The notes under the pieces: generated by a model | Told to the model about the DNA's origin: nothing | The model's database searches: none | What the model saw: only the letters and a program-made list of their open reading frames with translations | Program-made: the position numbers and the translations under genes | Origin: CAZLNO01 sp964561005 | GTDB lineage: Bacteria > Pseudomonadota > Alphaproteobacteria > Kiloniellales > Rhodovibrionaceae | Reading direction: 5' to 3' | Length of the DNA stretch: 14,459 nucleotides | Assembly: GCA_964561005.1 (NCBI GenBank) | Contig: CAZLNO010000097.1 | Location: 1 to 14,459, forward strand | Part shown: piece after piece, positions 7,649-13,116 of the stretch | How the letters are laid out: every line of letters starts with the position of its first letter | Numbering within the stretch: position 1 is the stretch's first letter

Positions 7649-7740
7649 CCGCCCCGCCGGTCGGGGGCTTGCCCCCGACCGGAACGTTTCCGTCACGGAC
7701 AGCGGTGAAACGTTCGGGGCGGCAGCAAGCTACCGCCCCG
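7649..7740. other. Cluster of abutting perfect stem-loops with an alternative three-way junction
   Basis: Between convergent genes three perfect stem-loops lie end to end: 7657-7668 with 7671-7682 (12 pairs, loop TT), 7682-7690 with 7707-7715 (9 pairs, GAACGTTTC), and 7715-7722 with 7733-7740 (8 pairs, CGGGGCGG). The arm 7715-7722 can instead pair with CCGCCCCG at 7649-7656, which would enclose the first two hairpins with essentially no unpaired junction bases. This could be a terminator complex, a dispersed palindromic element, or a structured RNA. Confidence 0.6.
7657..7682 (+). terminator. Strong stem-loop downstream of the DmdA-like gene
   Basis: CCGGTCGGGGGC-TT-GCCCCCGACCGG is a perfect 12-pair inverted repeat 18 bases past the TGA at 7636-7638. 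In RNA at least the closing pairs would open to a 4-6 base loop. It is followed by AACGTTTCC rather than a long T-run, so termination is likely but not textbook. Being symmetric, it could also serve the convergent PAS-GGDEF-EAL gene. Confidence 0.6.
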
Positions 7741-7747
7741 CCCGCCA

Positions 7748-9718
7748 TCACGCCGCCAGCGAGGGCGTGTCGAGCAGTCCGGCCACGCCCTCGCGCGGGA
7801 CGGGGCGGCTGAAGTAGTAGCCCTGCGCCGCGTCGACGCCCTTGTCGCGCAGCATCGCGAGCTGTTCCGCGGTCTCCACGCCCTCGGCCGTGACCGCGAG
7901 GCCGAAGGTGGCGGCGAGGTCCAGGATGGAATCCAGCATGACCGTCGTCCGGTCGTGCGGGCCGTAGCGCATGACGAAGGACTTGTCGACCTTGAGGCGC
8001 GACAGCGGCAGCCGCTCCAGAACCGCCAGCGAGGAATAGCCGGTGCCGAAGTCGTCGATGGCCACCGAGATGCCCATGCCGCGCAGCGCCTTCAGGTGCC
8101 GGCGCGCGGTCTCCGGGTCGTGCGCCAGGGCGCTCTCCGTCACCTCGATCTCCAGGCCCTCCGGCGGCAGGCCGGTCTTCGCCAGGCTGTCGCGCACGAC
8201 GTTCAGGAAGTCGGGGTCGTCGAACTGCCGCGGCGAGACGTTGACCGCCACGTAGGCCGCCGCCCGCCCGTCCCGCCAGACGCGGGCCTCGCGGCAGGCC
8301 TCCCGCATCACCCAGCGGCCGATGTCGCGGATGTAGCCCAGCTCCTCCGCCAGGGGGATGAACGCGTCCGGCCGCACCAGGCCTTCCCCGGGCCGGCGCC
8401 AGCGCACCAGCGCCTCGAAGCCGATGGGCAGGCCGTCCGCCACCTGGACGATGGGCTGGTAGTGCAGCTCCAGCTCGCCGCGCTCGGCGGCCCGGCGCAG
8501 GTCCTGGGCGCGCTGCGCGCGCAGGCGGAAGGCCTCGTCCATGCCGGGCGCGAAAAACCGGCTTTCCCCGCCGCCGAGCCCCCGCGCGGCGTTCAGCGCC
8601 ATGGCGGCGTTGGCCAGCAGCGTCTCGGCGCTGGCGCCGTCCTCGGGATACACGCTGGCGCCCAGCGAGGCCGAGAGGTCGACCGAATGACCGGCAATTT
8701 CGAACGGCTGCTCGAAGGTCCCCATCACGGTCTTGACGGCCCGCTGGATCGTCCCCTCGCCGGAATGTCCGACCAGCGCGAGCGCGAACTCGTCGCTGCC
8801 CATGTAGCCCAGGATGTCCTCCGGCCCGGCCACGCGCCGCAGGCGCTCGGCGATGGCCTGCAGCGTGCGCTCGCCGGCGTGATAGCCGAAGCGCTCGCTG
8901 ACGTCCTTGAAGCGGTCGATATCGAGACGCAATACCGTGATCCGGCTGTCGTCGGCGTCCGAGAGCGCCTCCGCCAGGCGCTCGCAAAAGGTATTGCGGT
9001 TGGCCAGCCCGGTCAGCGGGTCGAAGCGGGTGAGCTGGGCGATCCGCGCCTGCGCGGCCAGCTGCTCGCTCACGTCGAAGGCGATGCCGATCATGCGGAC
9101 CGGTCGCCCCCAGGAATCGCACAGGATCCGGGCGCGCGAGCGTATCCAGCGATAGCCGCCGTCGCCGGCCCGGACGCGATACTGCACGTCGTGCACCCAG
9201 CCGCCCGAGGCCGCGATGGCCCGCCGGGTCTCCCCGCAGAGCTTCTCGCGGTCGTCGGGGTGGATGCGCTCGCGCCAGGCGTCGAGGCTGTTGGGGAAGG
9301 ACTCGTCCAGGCCGATCGCCGCCTTCAGCGGCGGCGAGATATAGACCTTGTCGTTCACCAGGTCGCGGTCCCAGATGCCGCCGCCGGCGCTGCTCAGCGC
9401 CAGCTCCACGCGGTCGCGGCTCTGCCGGAGTTCTTCCTTGGTCTCCAGCAGGGCCCGCCAGGCCGTGTGCAGCACCAGCGCCAGCAGCACCGCGGTCACC
9501 GCGACGAACAGCCCGCCCTTGTAGGTCTGCAGCATGTGCTGCGCGGCCGGCGCGGGCGCGATCTCGTAGACCGCAGTGTCGCTGAAAAGTATCCACGCCC
9601 CGGCCACCAGCGCGTAGCCTCCGGCCACGCTCACGGCGAAACCCCAGGCCGAGCGCCAAATCTCCGGCAGTTTTCGCAGCGTCTGTCCCCAGGCGCCGAC
9701 ATCGGCGATCATCGCCAT
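7748..9718 (-). CDS. Membrane PAS-GGDEF-EAL protein; degenerate GGDEF, intact EAL (probable c-di-GMP phosphodiesterase)
   Basis: The 656-residue inner-membrane signalling protein has two membrane helices (about 24-45 and 68-86) around a short periplasmic loop containing LFSDTAVYEI, a PAS fold (about 102-220), GGDEF (about 225-385) and EAL (about 397-645). The GGDEF half is altered: the signature reads GSDEF (307-311), FKxxND reads FKDVSE (270-275), GHxxGD reads GYHAGE (278-283), and the inhibitory RxxD has no Arg (GPED, 298-301). The EAL half keeps E435-A-L, N493, E524, D555-D556 (DDFGTG), K576, E612 (AEGVET) and Q632. It therefore most likely hydrolyses c-di-GMP, with GGDEF perhaps regulatory. 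Start ATG 9718 has AGAGAGG six bases upstream and lies under a good promoter. It is transcribed alone and converges on the DmdA-like gene. Confidence 0.93.
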   Translation of the reverse strand: MAMIADVGAWGQTLRKLPEIWRSAWGFAVSVAGGYALVAGAWILFSDTAVYEIAPAPAAQHMLQTYKGGLFVAVTAVLLALVLHTAWRALLETKEELRQSRDRVELALSSAGGGIWDRDLVNDKVYISPPLKAAIGLDESFPNSLDAWRERIHPDDREKLCGETRRAIAASGGWVHDVQYRVRAGDGGYRWIRSRARILCDSWGRPVRMIGIAFDVSEQLAAQARIAQLTRFDPLTGLANRNTFCERLAEALSDADDSRITVLRLDIDRFKDVSERFGYHAGERTLQAIAERLRRVAGPEDILGYMGSDEFALALVGHSGEGTIQRAVKTVMGTFEQPFEIAGHSVDLSASLGASVYPEDGASAETLLANAAMALNAARGLGGGESRFFAPGMDEAFRLRAQRAQDLRRAAERGELELHYQPIVQVADGLPIGFEALVRWRRPGEGLVRPDAFIPLAEELGYIRDIGRWVMREACREARVWRDGRAAAYVAVNVSPRQFDDPDFLNVVRDSLAKTGLPPEGLEIEVTESALAHDPETARRHLKALRGMGISVAIDDFGTGYSSLAVLERLPLSRLKVDKSFVMRYGPHDRTTVMLDSILDLAATFGLAVTAEGVETAEQLAMLRDKGVDAAQGYYFSRPVPREGVAGLLDTPSLAA

Positions 9719-10048
9719 GGCGAACCTCTCTTTCTGCTCTCAATTATAAGACGTGTTTCGAGAGGCGTTTCAATTCAACACATATTCATGATTGGAAAAA
9801 TTTTCATACCAGCAAATGATGCGTCGCCCGGTTCAGGCCAACGAATCGAGGGGTACGAATGCATCCATCCCGCCGTCATGGCCGTGCTCGGGACTTGACG
9901 GCACATCACGATACCCATCCGAGATTTTAAAAAAATTTTGGCCCGAACTCGTCGCTGTCGTTCCGATCGCCGCGCCCCCTTCCCTCCCCCGACGATCTCC
10001 GCTAGGCCTTCGGGCTTGCAGGACGCAACCGGGCGGGAGCGAGTCGCG
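9719..10048. other. AT-rich intergenic region at the left side of the accessory block
   Basis: This 330-base gap separates the divergent PAS-GGDEF-EAL gene and the RM remnant. It contains the promoter at 9743-9773, an AT-rich stretch (about 9765-9830) with GAAAAATTTTC (9793-9803 region), and a run of TTTTAAAAAAATTTT near 9925-9939. The middle is mixed sequence without a recognisable gene. The local drop in GC compared with flanking genes suggests foreign or relaxed sequence; no integrase or direct-repeat boundary is visible. Confidence 0.5.
9743..9773 (-). promoter_or_regulatory. Sigma70-type promoter of the PAS-GGDEF-EAL gene
   Basis: On the minus strand a perfect -10 TATAAT (plus-strand 9743-9748) follows TTGAAA (9768-9773, five of six to consensus) with a 19-base spacer, slightly long. 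Predicted transcription would start near 9736, about 18 bases before the ATG, leaving room for the AGAGAGG ribosome-binding site. Confidence 0.6.
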
Positions 10049-11069
10049 GTGACGCCGGAGGCCTTCATCGCCAAGTGGCGCGGGTCCGAGCTGAAGGAGC
10101 GCTCGGCCGCGCAGGAGCACTTCATCGACCTCTGCCGCCTGCTGGACGAGTCCACGCCGGCGGAGGCCGACCCGGCGGGCGACTGCTACGCCTTCGAGCG
10201 CGGGGCCACCAAGACCACCGGCGGCGAGGGCTGGGCCGACGTGTGGAAGCGGGGCCACTTCGCCTGGGAGTACAAGAGCCCCGGCAAGAGCCTCACCGCC
10301 GCCTACGCCCAGCTTCAGCAGTACGCCCCGGCGCTGGACAACCCGCCGCTGCTGGTGGTCTGCGACCTCGTCCACTTCGAGATCCACACCAACTGGACCA
10401 ACAGCGTCAGCCGGGTCCACCGCATCGCGCTGGAGGACCTGCGCGACGCCAAGCGGCGCCGCCTGCTGAAGTGGGTGCTTTCCGACCCCGAGCAGCTCCG
10501 CCCCGACCGCACCCGCCAGGCCCTGACCGAGGAGGCGGCGGGCGAGTTCGCCGAGCTCGCCAAGCGCCTGCGCGAGCGCGGCCACGACCCGCGGACGGTG
10601 GCGCACTTCATCAACCGCCTGGTGTTCTGCATGTTCGCCGAGGACGTGGGCCTGCTGGGCGAGCGGATGTTCGCCAAGATGCTGGAGGCGTCCTTCGCCC
10701 GGCCCGACCGCTTCGAGGAGCACGCCGCCTCGCTGTTCGCCGCCATGCGCGACGGCGGCGAAGCGGTTGAACGACTGGCGCGAGGCCTGGCTGAACCCGC
10801 CCGACCTGGTCGAGCGCGTGCCGGAGGTGGTGCCGGGCTATCCCGACCGCCTGGTGCCGGTGGACGAGAAGGCGGCCAGGGAGTTGAAGAAGCGCACCCT
10901 CACCCGCCTGTACAACGAGCGTCCGGCCTGGCTGGACCACGCCCACCGCGACCTCGACGCCGCCGTCGCCGCCGCCTACGACTGGCCCGCCGACATCCCC
11001 GACGAGGACGCCCTGGCCCGCCTGATGAAGCTGAACGAGGAACGATCTCAGGCGGCAACCCACTCGTAG
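10049..11069 (+). pseudogene. Internal-deletion remnant of an MmeI/type IIL-like restriction-methylation protein
   Basis: Positions 10049-10760 encode about 237 residues of the N-terminus of the large 'class I SAM-dependent DNA methyltransferase' family (MmeI-like fused restriction-modification enzymes, about 900-1000 residues). They include AFIAKWRGSELKERSAAQEH, ERGATKTTGG, and a nuclease motif D64-x9-E74-Y-K76 whose spacing is that of MmeI D70-x9-E80-x-K82. Further on are LRERGHDPRTVAHFINRLVF and MFAEDVGLL. At about 10750-10769 the sequence jumps to the family's extreme C-terminus in the +1 frame: NDWREAWLNPPDLVERVPEV, then LKKRTLTRLYNERPAWLD, ending at TAG 11067-11069. The whole methyltransferase (SAM motif, NPPF/Y) and most of the target-recognition region are missing. 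Start GTG 10049 follows GGGAG by nine bases. If translated, the first frame runs on as a proline/arginine-rich tail to 11086. Nuclease activity without methylation is possible but unproven. Confidence 0.85.
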
Positions 11070-11094
11070 GCACCGTAGCACCGTAGCACCGTAG
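11066..11094. repeat. GTAGCACC tandem repeat
   Basis: Units GTAGGCACC, GTAGCACC, GTAGCACC and a final GTAG follow one another. The TAG in the first unit is the stop codon of the RM remnant's C-terminal frame. The last GTAG opens the following inverted repeat. Confidence 0.85.
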
Positions 11095-11120
11095 GGCGGG
11101 TTCGCCGCGGGCAACCCGCC
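11091..11120. repeat. REP-like inverted repeat GTAGGGCGGGTT...AACCCGCC
   Basis: GGCGGGTT (11095-11102) and AACCCGCC (11113-11120) form a perfect 8-pair stem around a GC-rich 10-base centre. The pattern GTAGGGyGGGTT with a GC centre and AACCC(G/A)CC resembles dispersed palindromes I recall from many proteobacterial genomes. It could terminate transcription leaving the RM remnant. Confidence 0.6.
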
Positions 11121-11149
11121 GACCGCCGGGGGTAACCGGCACGTTGGTG

Positions 11150-11176
11150 GGTGGCTTGCTGCGCGAAGCCACCCTA
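11150..11176. repeat. higA: REP-like inverted repeat at the end of the antitoxin gene
   Basis: GGTGGCTT (11150-11157) and AAGCCACC (11166-11173) form a perfect 8-pair stem with loop GCTGCGCG. Read on the minus strand it begins GTAGGGTGGCTT, the same type as the repeat at 11091-11120 but in opposite orientation. Its TAG (11174-11176) is the antitoxin stop codon. It may act as a terminator for the toxin-antitoxin transcript. Confidence 0.6.
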
Positions 11177-11524
11177 CGGGCTATCGTCGCGAGCCGGGTC
11201 CTCTTCCAGGTCCTGGAGGCGTTCGATGCGAACCGGCGCATGGTTCGGGATGATGATCCGCACGTCGATATGCCCGCCCAGCGCGGTCACGTACCTGTCG
11301 AGCGCGGCAAGCGAGAGCGTGTACGCGCGCTTCTTCTCGATCTTGGACACGGCGGGCTGGGATACGCCAAGGCCCTTGGCGACATCCATCTGCCCGACCT
11401 TTAGTTGCTTGCGGATCTCCTGCAGCGTCTCGATCTCGTCGAGGATCTCTTCCGCGCGTGCCTCCACGGCCTCGCGCTCTTCCCGCGGCAGGCCGTCGAG
11501 AACCTGGTCAAGTGTTCTGCCCAT
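11174..11524 (-). CDS. higA: HigA-like XRE-family antitoxin
   Basis: This 116-residue cytosolic protein carries an XRE/Cro-type helix-turn-helix at about 36-90 (QLKVGQMDVAKGLGVSQPAV then SKIEKK) after a Glu-rich helical N-terminus. It should neutralise the adjacent toxin and bind the operator upstream of the pair. The C-terminus (IDVRIIIP and onward) is acidic and probably flexible. Start ATG 11524 overlaps the toxin gene by 17 bases, with GAAAGG just upstream, indicating translational coupling. Toxin-first order is the HigBA arrangement. The stop codon lies at the base of a REP-like palindrome, so the last few residues could have been set by repeat insertion. Assignment to HigA rather than another XRE antitoxin rests on the partner and gene order. 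Confidence 0.85.
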   Translation of the reverse strand: MGRTLDQVLDGLPREEREAVEARAEEILDEIETLQEIRKQLKVGQMDVAKGLGVSQPAVSKIEKKRAYTLSLAALDRYVTALGGHIDVRIIIPNHAPVRIERLQDLEEDPARDDSP

Positions 11525-11879
11525 GACCTTTCGCCCTTCTTCGCAAATGTCGATCGAACCGCTCGTCCGCCGTTCGGATCAGCTCCTTGTAGAAGCGCCT
11601 CCCGCTGCCGCCGGACTTGTCGCCGGCGACCAGGATGATCGCCTTGCGGTCCGGGTCGAATGCGAAGGCGACCCGCCAGACACCGTTGGCCGCCTTGAAT
11701 CGCAGCTCCTTCATGTTCGCGTGCCGTGAATCGTTGAGCGTGTCCACGTGCGGCCGGCCGAGCCGCGGGCCTCGCCTTTGCAAGACCTTCAGGTGGGCCA
11801 GGAGTTCGCGACGGACATCACCGTCCAACCGATCAAACTCATCGTCGAATTCGTCCCCGAACTCCACACGCCAAGGCAT
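11508..11879 (-). CDS. higB: HigB/RelE-superfamily toxin (Gp49-like)
   Basis: The 123-residue basic protein is a RelE/HigB-fold mRNA interferase candidate of the phage-derived Gp49-like group. Characteristic segments are VEFGDEFDDEFDRLDGDVR (5-23), DTLNDSRHANMKELRFK (46-62), GVWRVAFAFDPDRKAIILVA (66-85) and GDKSG (86-90), followed by FYKELIRTAD. Basic residues K57, R60, R69 and K88 are candidates for RNA contact and catalysis. Such toxins cut ribosome-bound mRNA and are held in check by the cognate antitoxin. Start ATG 11879 is the only sensible one. No Shine-Dalgarno precedes it; instead the -10 box ends six bases before the ATG, implying a leaderless mRNA. It is full length with no visible lesion, so the pair is probably functional. 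Confidence 0.88.
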   Translation of the reverse strand: MPWRVEFGDEFDDEFDRLDGDVRRELLAHLKVLQRRGPRLGRPHVDTLNDSRHANMKELRFKAANGVWRVAFAFDPDRKAIILVAGDKSGGSGRRFYKELIRTADERFDRHLRRRAKGHGQNT

Positions 11880-11885
11880 TGACGA

Positions 11886-11914
11886 AATATAACCGACTGG
11901 TTATTTTTCGTCAA
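11886..11914 (-). promoter_or_regulatory. Promoter of the toxin-antitoxin pair, predicted leaderless
   Basis: On the minus strand TTGACG (plus-strand 11909-11914), a 17-base spacer, and TATATT (11886-11891) form a near-consensus sigma70 promoter. Seven bases past the -10 box is 11879, the A of the toxin ATG. Transcription would therefore start at the initiation codon, which fits the lack of a ribosome-binding site. Confidence 0.65.
11889..11904. promoter_or_regulatory. Palindromic operator candidate ATAACC-GACT-GGTTAT
   Basis: A perfect 6-base inverted repeat with a 4-base centre lies in the spacer and overlaps the -10 box of the toxin-antitoxin promoter. This is where a HigA-type dimer would bind for autorepression. 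The palindrome is seen directly; the binding is inferred from the family's usual autoregulation. Confidence 0.55.
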
Positions 11915-12203
11915 GCCAGAAGGGCACGGGGCAGTCTCGGCCGCTGATCTTGCTTTGTTCTACTCGGTGTGCTAACTTGCTGGCGCTCTTGGACATGGTG
12001 GGGGACGGCGGGGGCGCGATGACGGGCACGCGGGGCGGGCGTGTGCAAGTGTCAGCATCCGTCAGCATCGGCGCCTCGAAAGGCGCGGAAAACCACGAAT
12101 TTGGGAGGTTGACACCGTGTACGCGCCGGGGCTGACGCGGGTGTACGGGAGCCATCAGCGGACGCGGCGGCGGGGTGATGCGAACGAAGCGTCGCAAGGG
12201 ACA
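11915..12203. other. Intergenic region between the toxin-antitoxin pair and the tRNA 3' end
   Basis: No gene is recognised here. A direct repeat of ten bases, GTCAGCATCC then GTCAGCATCG, lies at 12051-12070, followed by a short inverted repeat GGCGCCTCGAAAGGCGC (about 12070-12087). A minus-strand open frame that runs through here into the tRNA encodes the antisense-style string typical of mis-called tRNA ORFs. No duplicated tRNA 3' end (attachment site) is seen within the window. Confidence 0.5.
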
Positions 12204-12288
12204 TGGTGCCCCAGGCAGGACTCGAACCTGCACGGCCGAAGCCACGCGATTTTGAGTCGCGCGCGTCTACCTGTTCCGCCACTGGGGC
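12204..12288 (-). tRNA. trnL(caa): tRNA-Leu (anticodon CAA)
   Basis: The minus strand folds as a class II tRNA of 85 bases including an encoded CCA. The acceptor is GCCCCAG with CTGGGGC plus ACCA, the D-arm contains AACAGGTAGA, and the anticodon stem CGCGA/TCGCG encloses loop CTCAAAA with anticodon CAA (plus-strand 12252-12254). A long variable arm with GGC-TTCG-GCC and a T-arm GCAGG-TTCGAGT-CCTGC follow. The long variable arm and CAA anticodon identify leucine, reading TTG codons, which are rare in this GC-rich genome. The 3' end faces the toxin-antitoxin/RM-remnant block, an arrangement common for integrated elements. A good promoter lies upstream. Confidence 0.96.
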
Positions 12289-12312
12289 CTTCAAGACGGC
12301 CTTGCGCGGGCA

Positions 12313-12341
12313 GATATAACGGCTCGGACGCCGGGCTGCAA
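12313..12341 (-). promoter_or_regulatory. Promoter of the tRNA-Leu gene
   Basis: On the minus strand TTGCAG (plus-strand 12336-12341), a 17-base spacer and TATATC (12313-12318) precede the tRNA. Transcription would begin near 12306, about 18 bases upstream of the mature 5' end, a normal length for a short tRNA leader. Confidence 0.6.
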
Positions 12342-12390
12342 ACGGCGCGTGCGGCCCCGGCGGGCGACGAACCGAGGGGAGGAGCGGGAG

Positions 12391-13086
12391 ATGGGCGAGC
12401 GCGAGAGCTTCGAGGCCTGGGCGCGGGGGCGCGAGGCGGCGCGGGTGAGCGACTGGCTGCGCGAGACCAGCGAGCCCGACTGGTCCGCGACGGTGGATCA
12501 TCCGCTGTTCGACGCGCTGGCGGAGGGCACGCTGCCGCGCGCGCGCCTGGCCGCCTATCTGGTGCAGGACTACGGCTTCATCGACCCCTTCACCGCGCTG
12601 CTGGGCCACGCCATCGGCCACGCGCCGGACATGGCGGACCGCGTGCGCCTGGGCCGCTTCGTGGGCATGCTGACCAGCGAGGAGAACACCTTTTTCCAGC
12701 GCGCCTTCGACGCCCTGGAGGTGCCGGCGGAGACCCGCCGGGCGCCCGACTACTGGCCGGTGACGCGGGAGTTTCGCCAGCTTCTCGACGACGTGGGCCG
12801 GGGCGGCGGCCATGCCGAGATGCTGGCGGTGCTGGTGGTGACGGAGTGGGTCTATCTGGCCTGGGCCCAGCGGGTGCGGCCGGCCGCCGATCTCGACCCG
12901 CTGAACCGGGAATGGATCGGCCTGCACGACAACCCGGACTTCGCGGCCTTCGTCGCCTGGCTGCGCGAGCGCCTGGACGCCGAGGCCGGCGCCCTGCCCG
13001 GGCCGGCCTTCGCCCGCGTGGCCGCGCGCTTCCGCGCCGCCGTCGCGCTGGAGCGGCGCTTCCACGACGCCTGTTGGGCGGCGTAG
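12391..13086 (+). CDS. tenA: TenA/THI-4-family protein lacking the active-site Cys (TenA_E-like)
   Basis: The 231-residue all-helical cytosolic protein belongs to the TenA/PqqC fold. Canonical TenA hydrolyses aminopyrimidines in thiamine salvage. Visible family elements are WSATVDHPLFDALAEGTLP (31-49), YLVQDYGFIDPF (56-67, with D60), a central TSEENTFF (95-102), and the C-terminal ALERRF (219-224, E221) expected to hold the catalytic Glu. The position of the catalytic Cys of canonical TenA appears as T151-E152-W153, so this is probably the TenA_E class, which lacks Cys and relies on glutamates. Its natural substrate is less certain. Start ATG 12391 has GGGGAGGAG upstream; an in-frame start at 12349 is less likely. 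No thiamine gene is adjacent and no TPP riboswitch was recognised in the short leader. It converges on the GMC oxidoreductase. Confidence 0.85.
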   Translation: MGERESFEAWARGREAARVSDWLRETSEPDWSATVDHPLFDALAEGTLPRARLAAYLVQDYGFIDPFTALLGHAIGHAPDMADRVRLGRFVGMLTSEENTFFQRAFDALEVPAETRRAPDYWPVTREFRQLLDDVGRGGGHAEMLAVLVVTEWVYLAWAQRVRPAADLDPLNREWIGLHDNPDFAAFVAWLRERLDAEAGALPGPAFARVAARFRAAVALERRFHDACWAA

Positions 13087-13116
13087 CGGCGTAGCGGCCT
13101 CGGCGCCTACGCCGCT
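13085..13116. terminator. Shared bidirectional hairpin containing both stop codons
   Basis: AGCGGCGTAG (13085-13094) and CTACGCCGCT (13107-13116) form a perfect 10-pair stem with a 12-base GC-rich loop. The TenA-family stop TAG (13084-13086) touches one arm, and the stop of the GMC oxidoreductase (13107-13109 on the minus strand) is in the other. No T-run is present on either side, so efficiency is uncertain. Confidence 0.55.

Noticed and set aside
7506..9743. 745-residue open frame overlapping the PAS-GGDEF-EAL gene on the same strand
   Set aside because: It is the neighbouring frame of a gene with full domain support; its sequence is repetitive Arg/Ala/Gly without motifs.
11066..11176. Possible CRISPR-like repeats
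   Set aside because: The units are 8 bases, contiguous, without unique spacers; they are a short tandem repeat plus palindromes.
11144..11729. Plus-strand open frames opposite the toxin-antitoxin pair
   Set aside because: They are antisense to two overlapping genes with clear family motifs, and have no ribosome-binding site or homology I recognise.
12110..12145. TTGACA at 12109-12114 as a plus-strand promoter
   Set aside because: No acceptable -10 hexamer lies 16-19 bases downstream and no plus-strand gene starts nearby before the tRNA.
12349..12391. TPP riboswitch upstream of the TenA-family gene
   Set aside because: The leader between the tRNA promoter region and the ATG is too short and shows no CTGAGA-type THI-box core.
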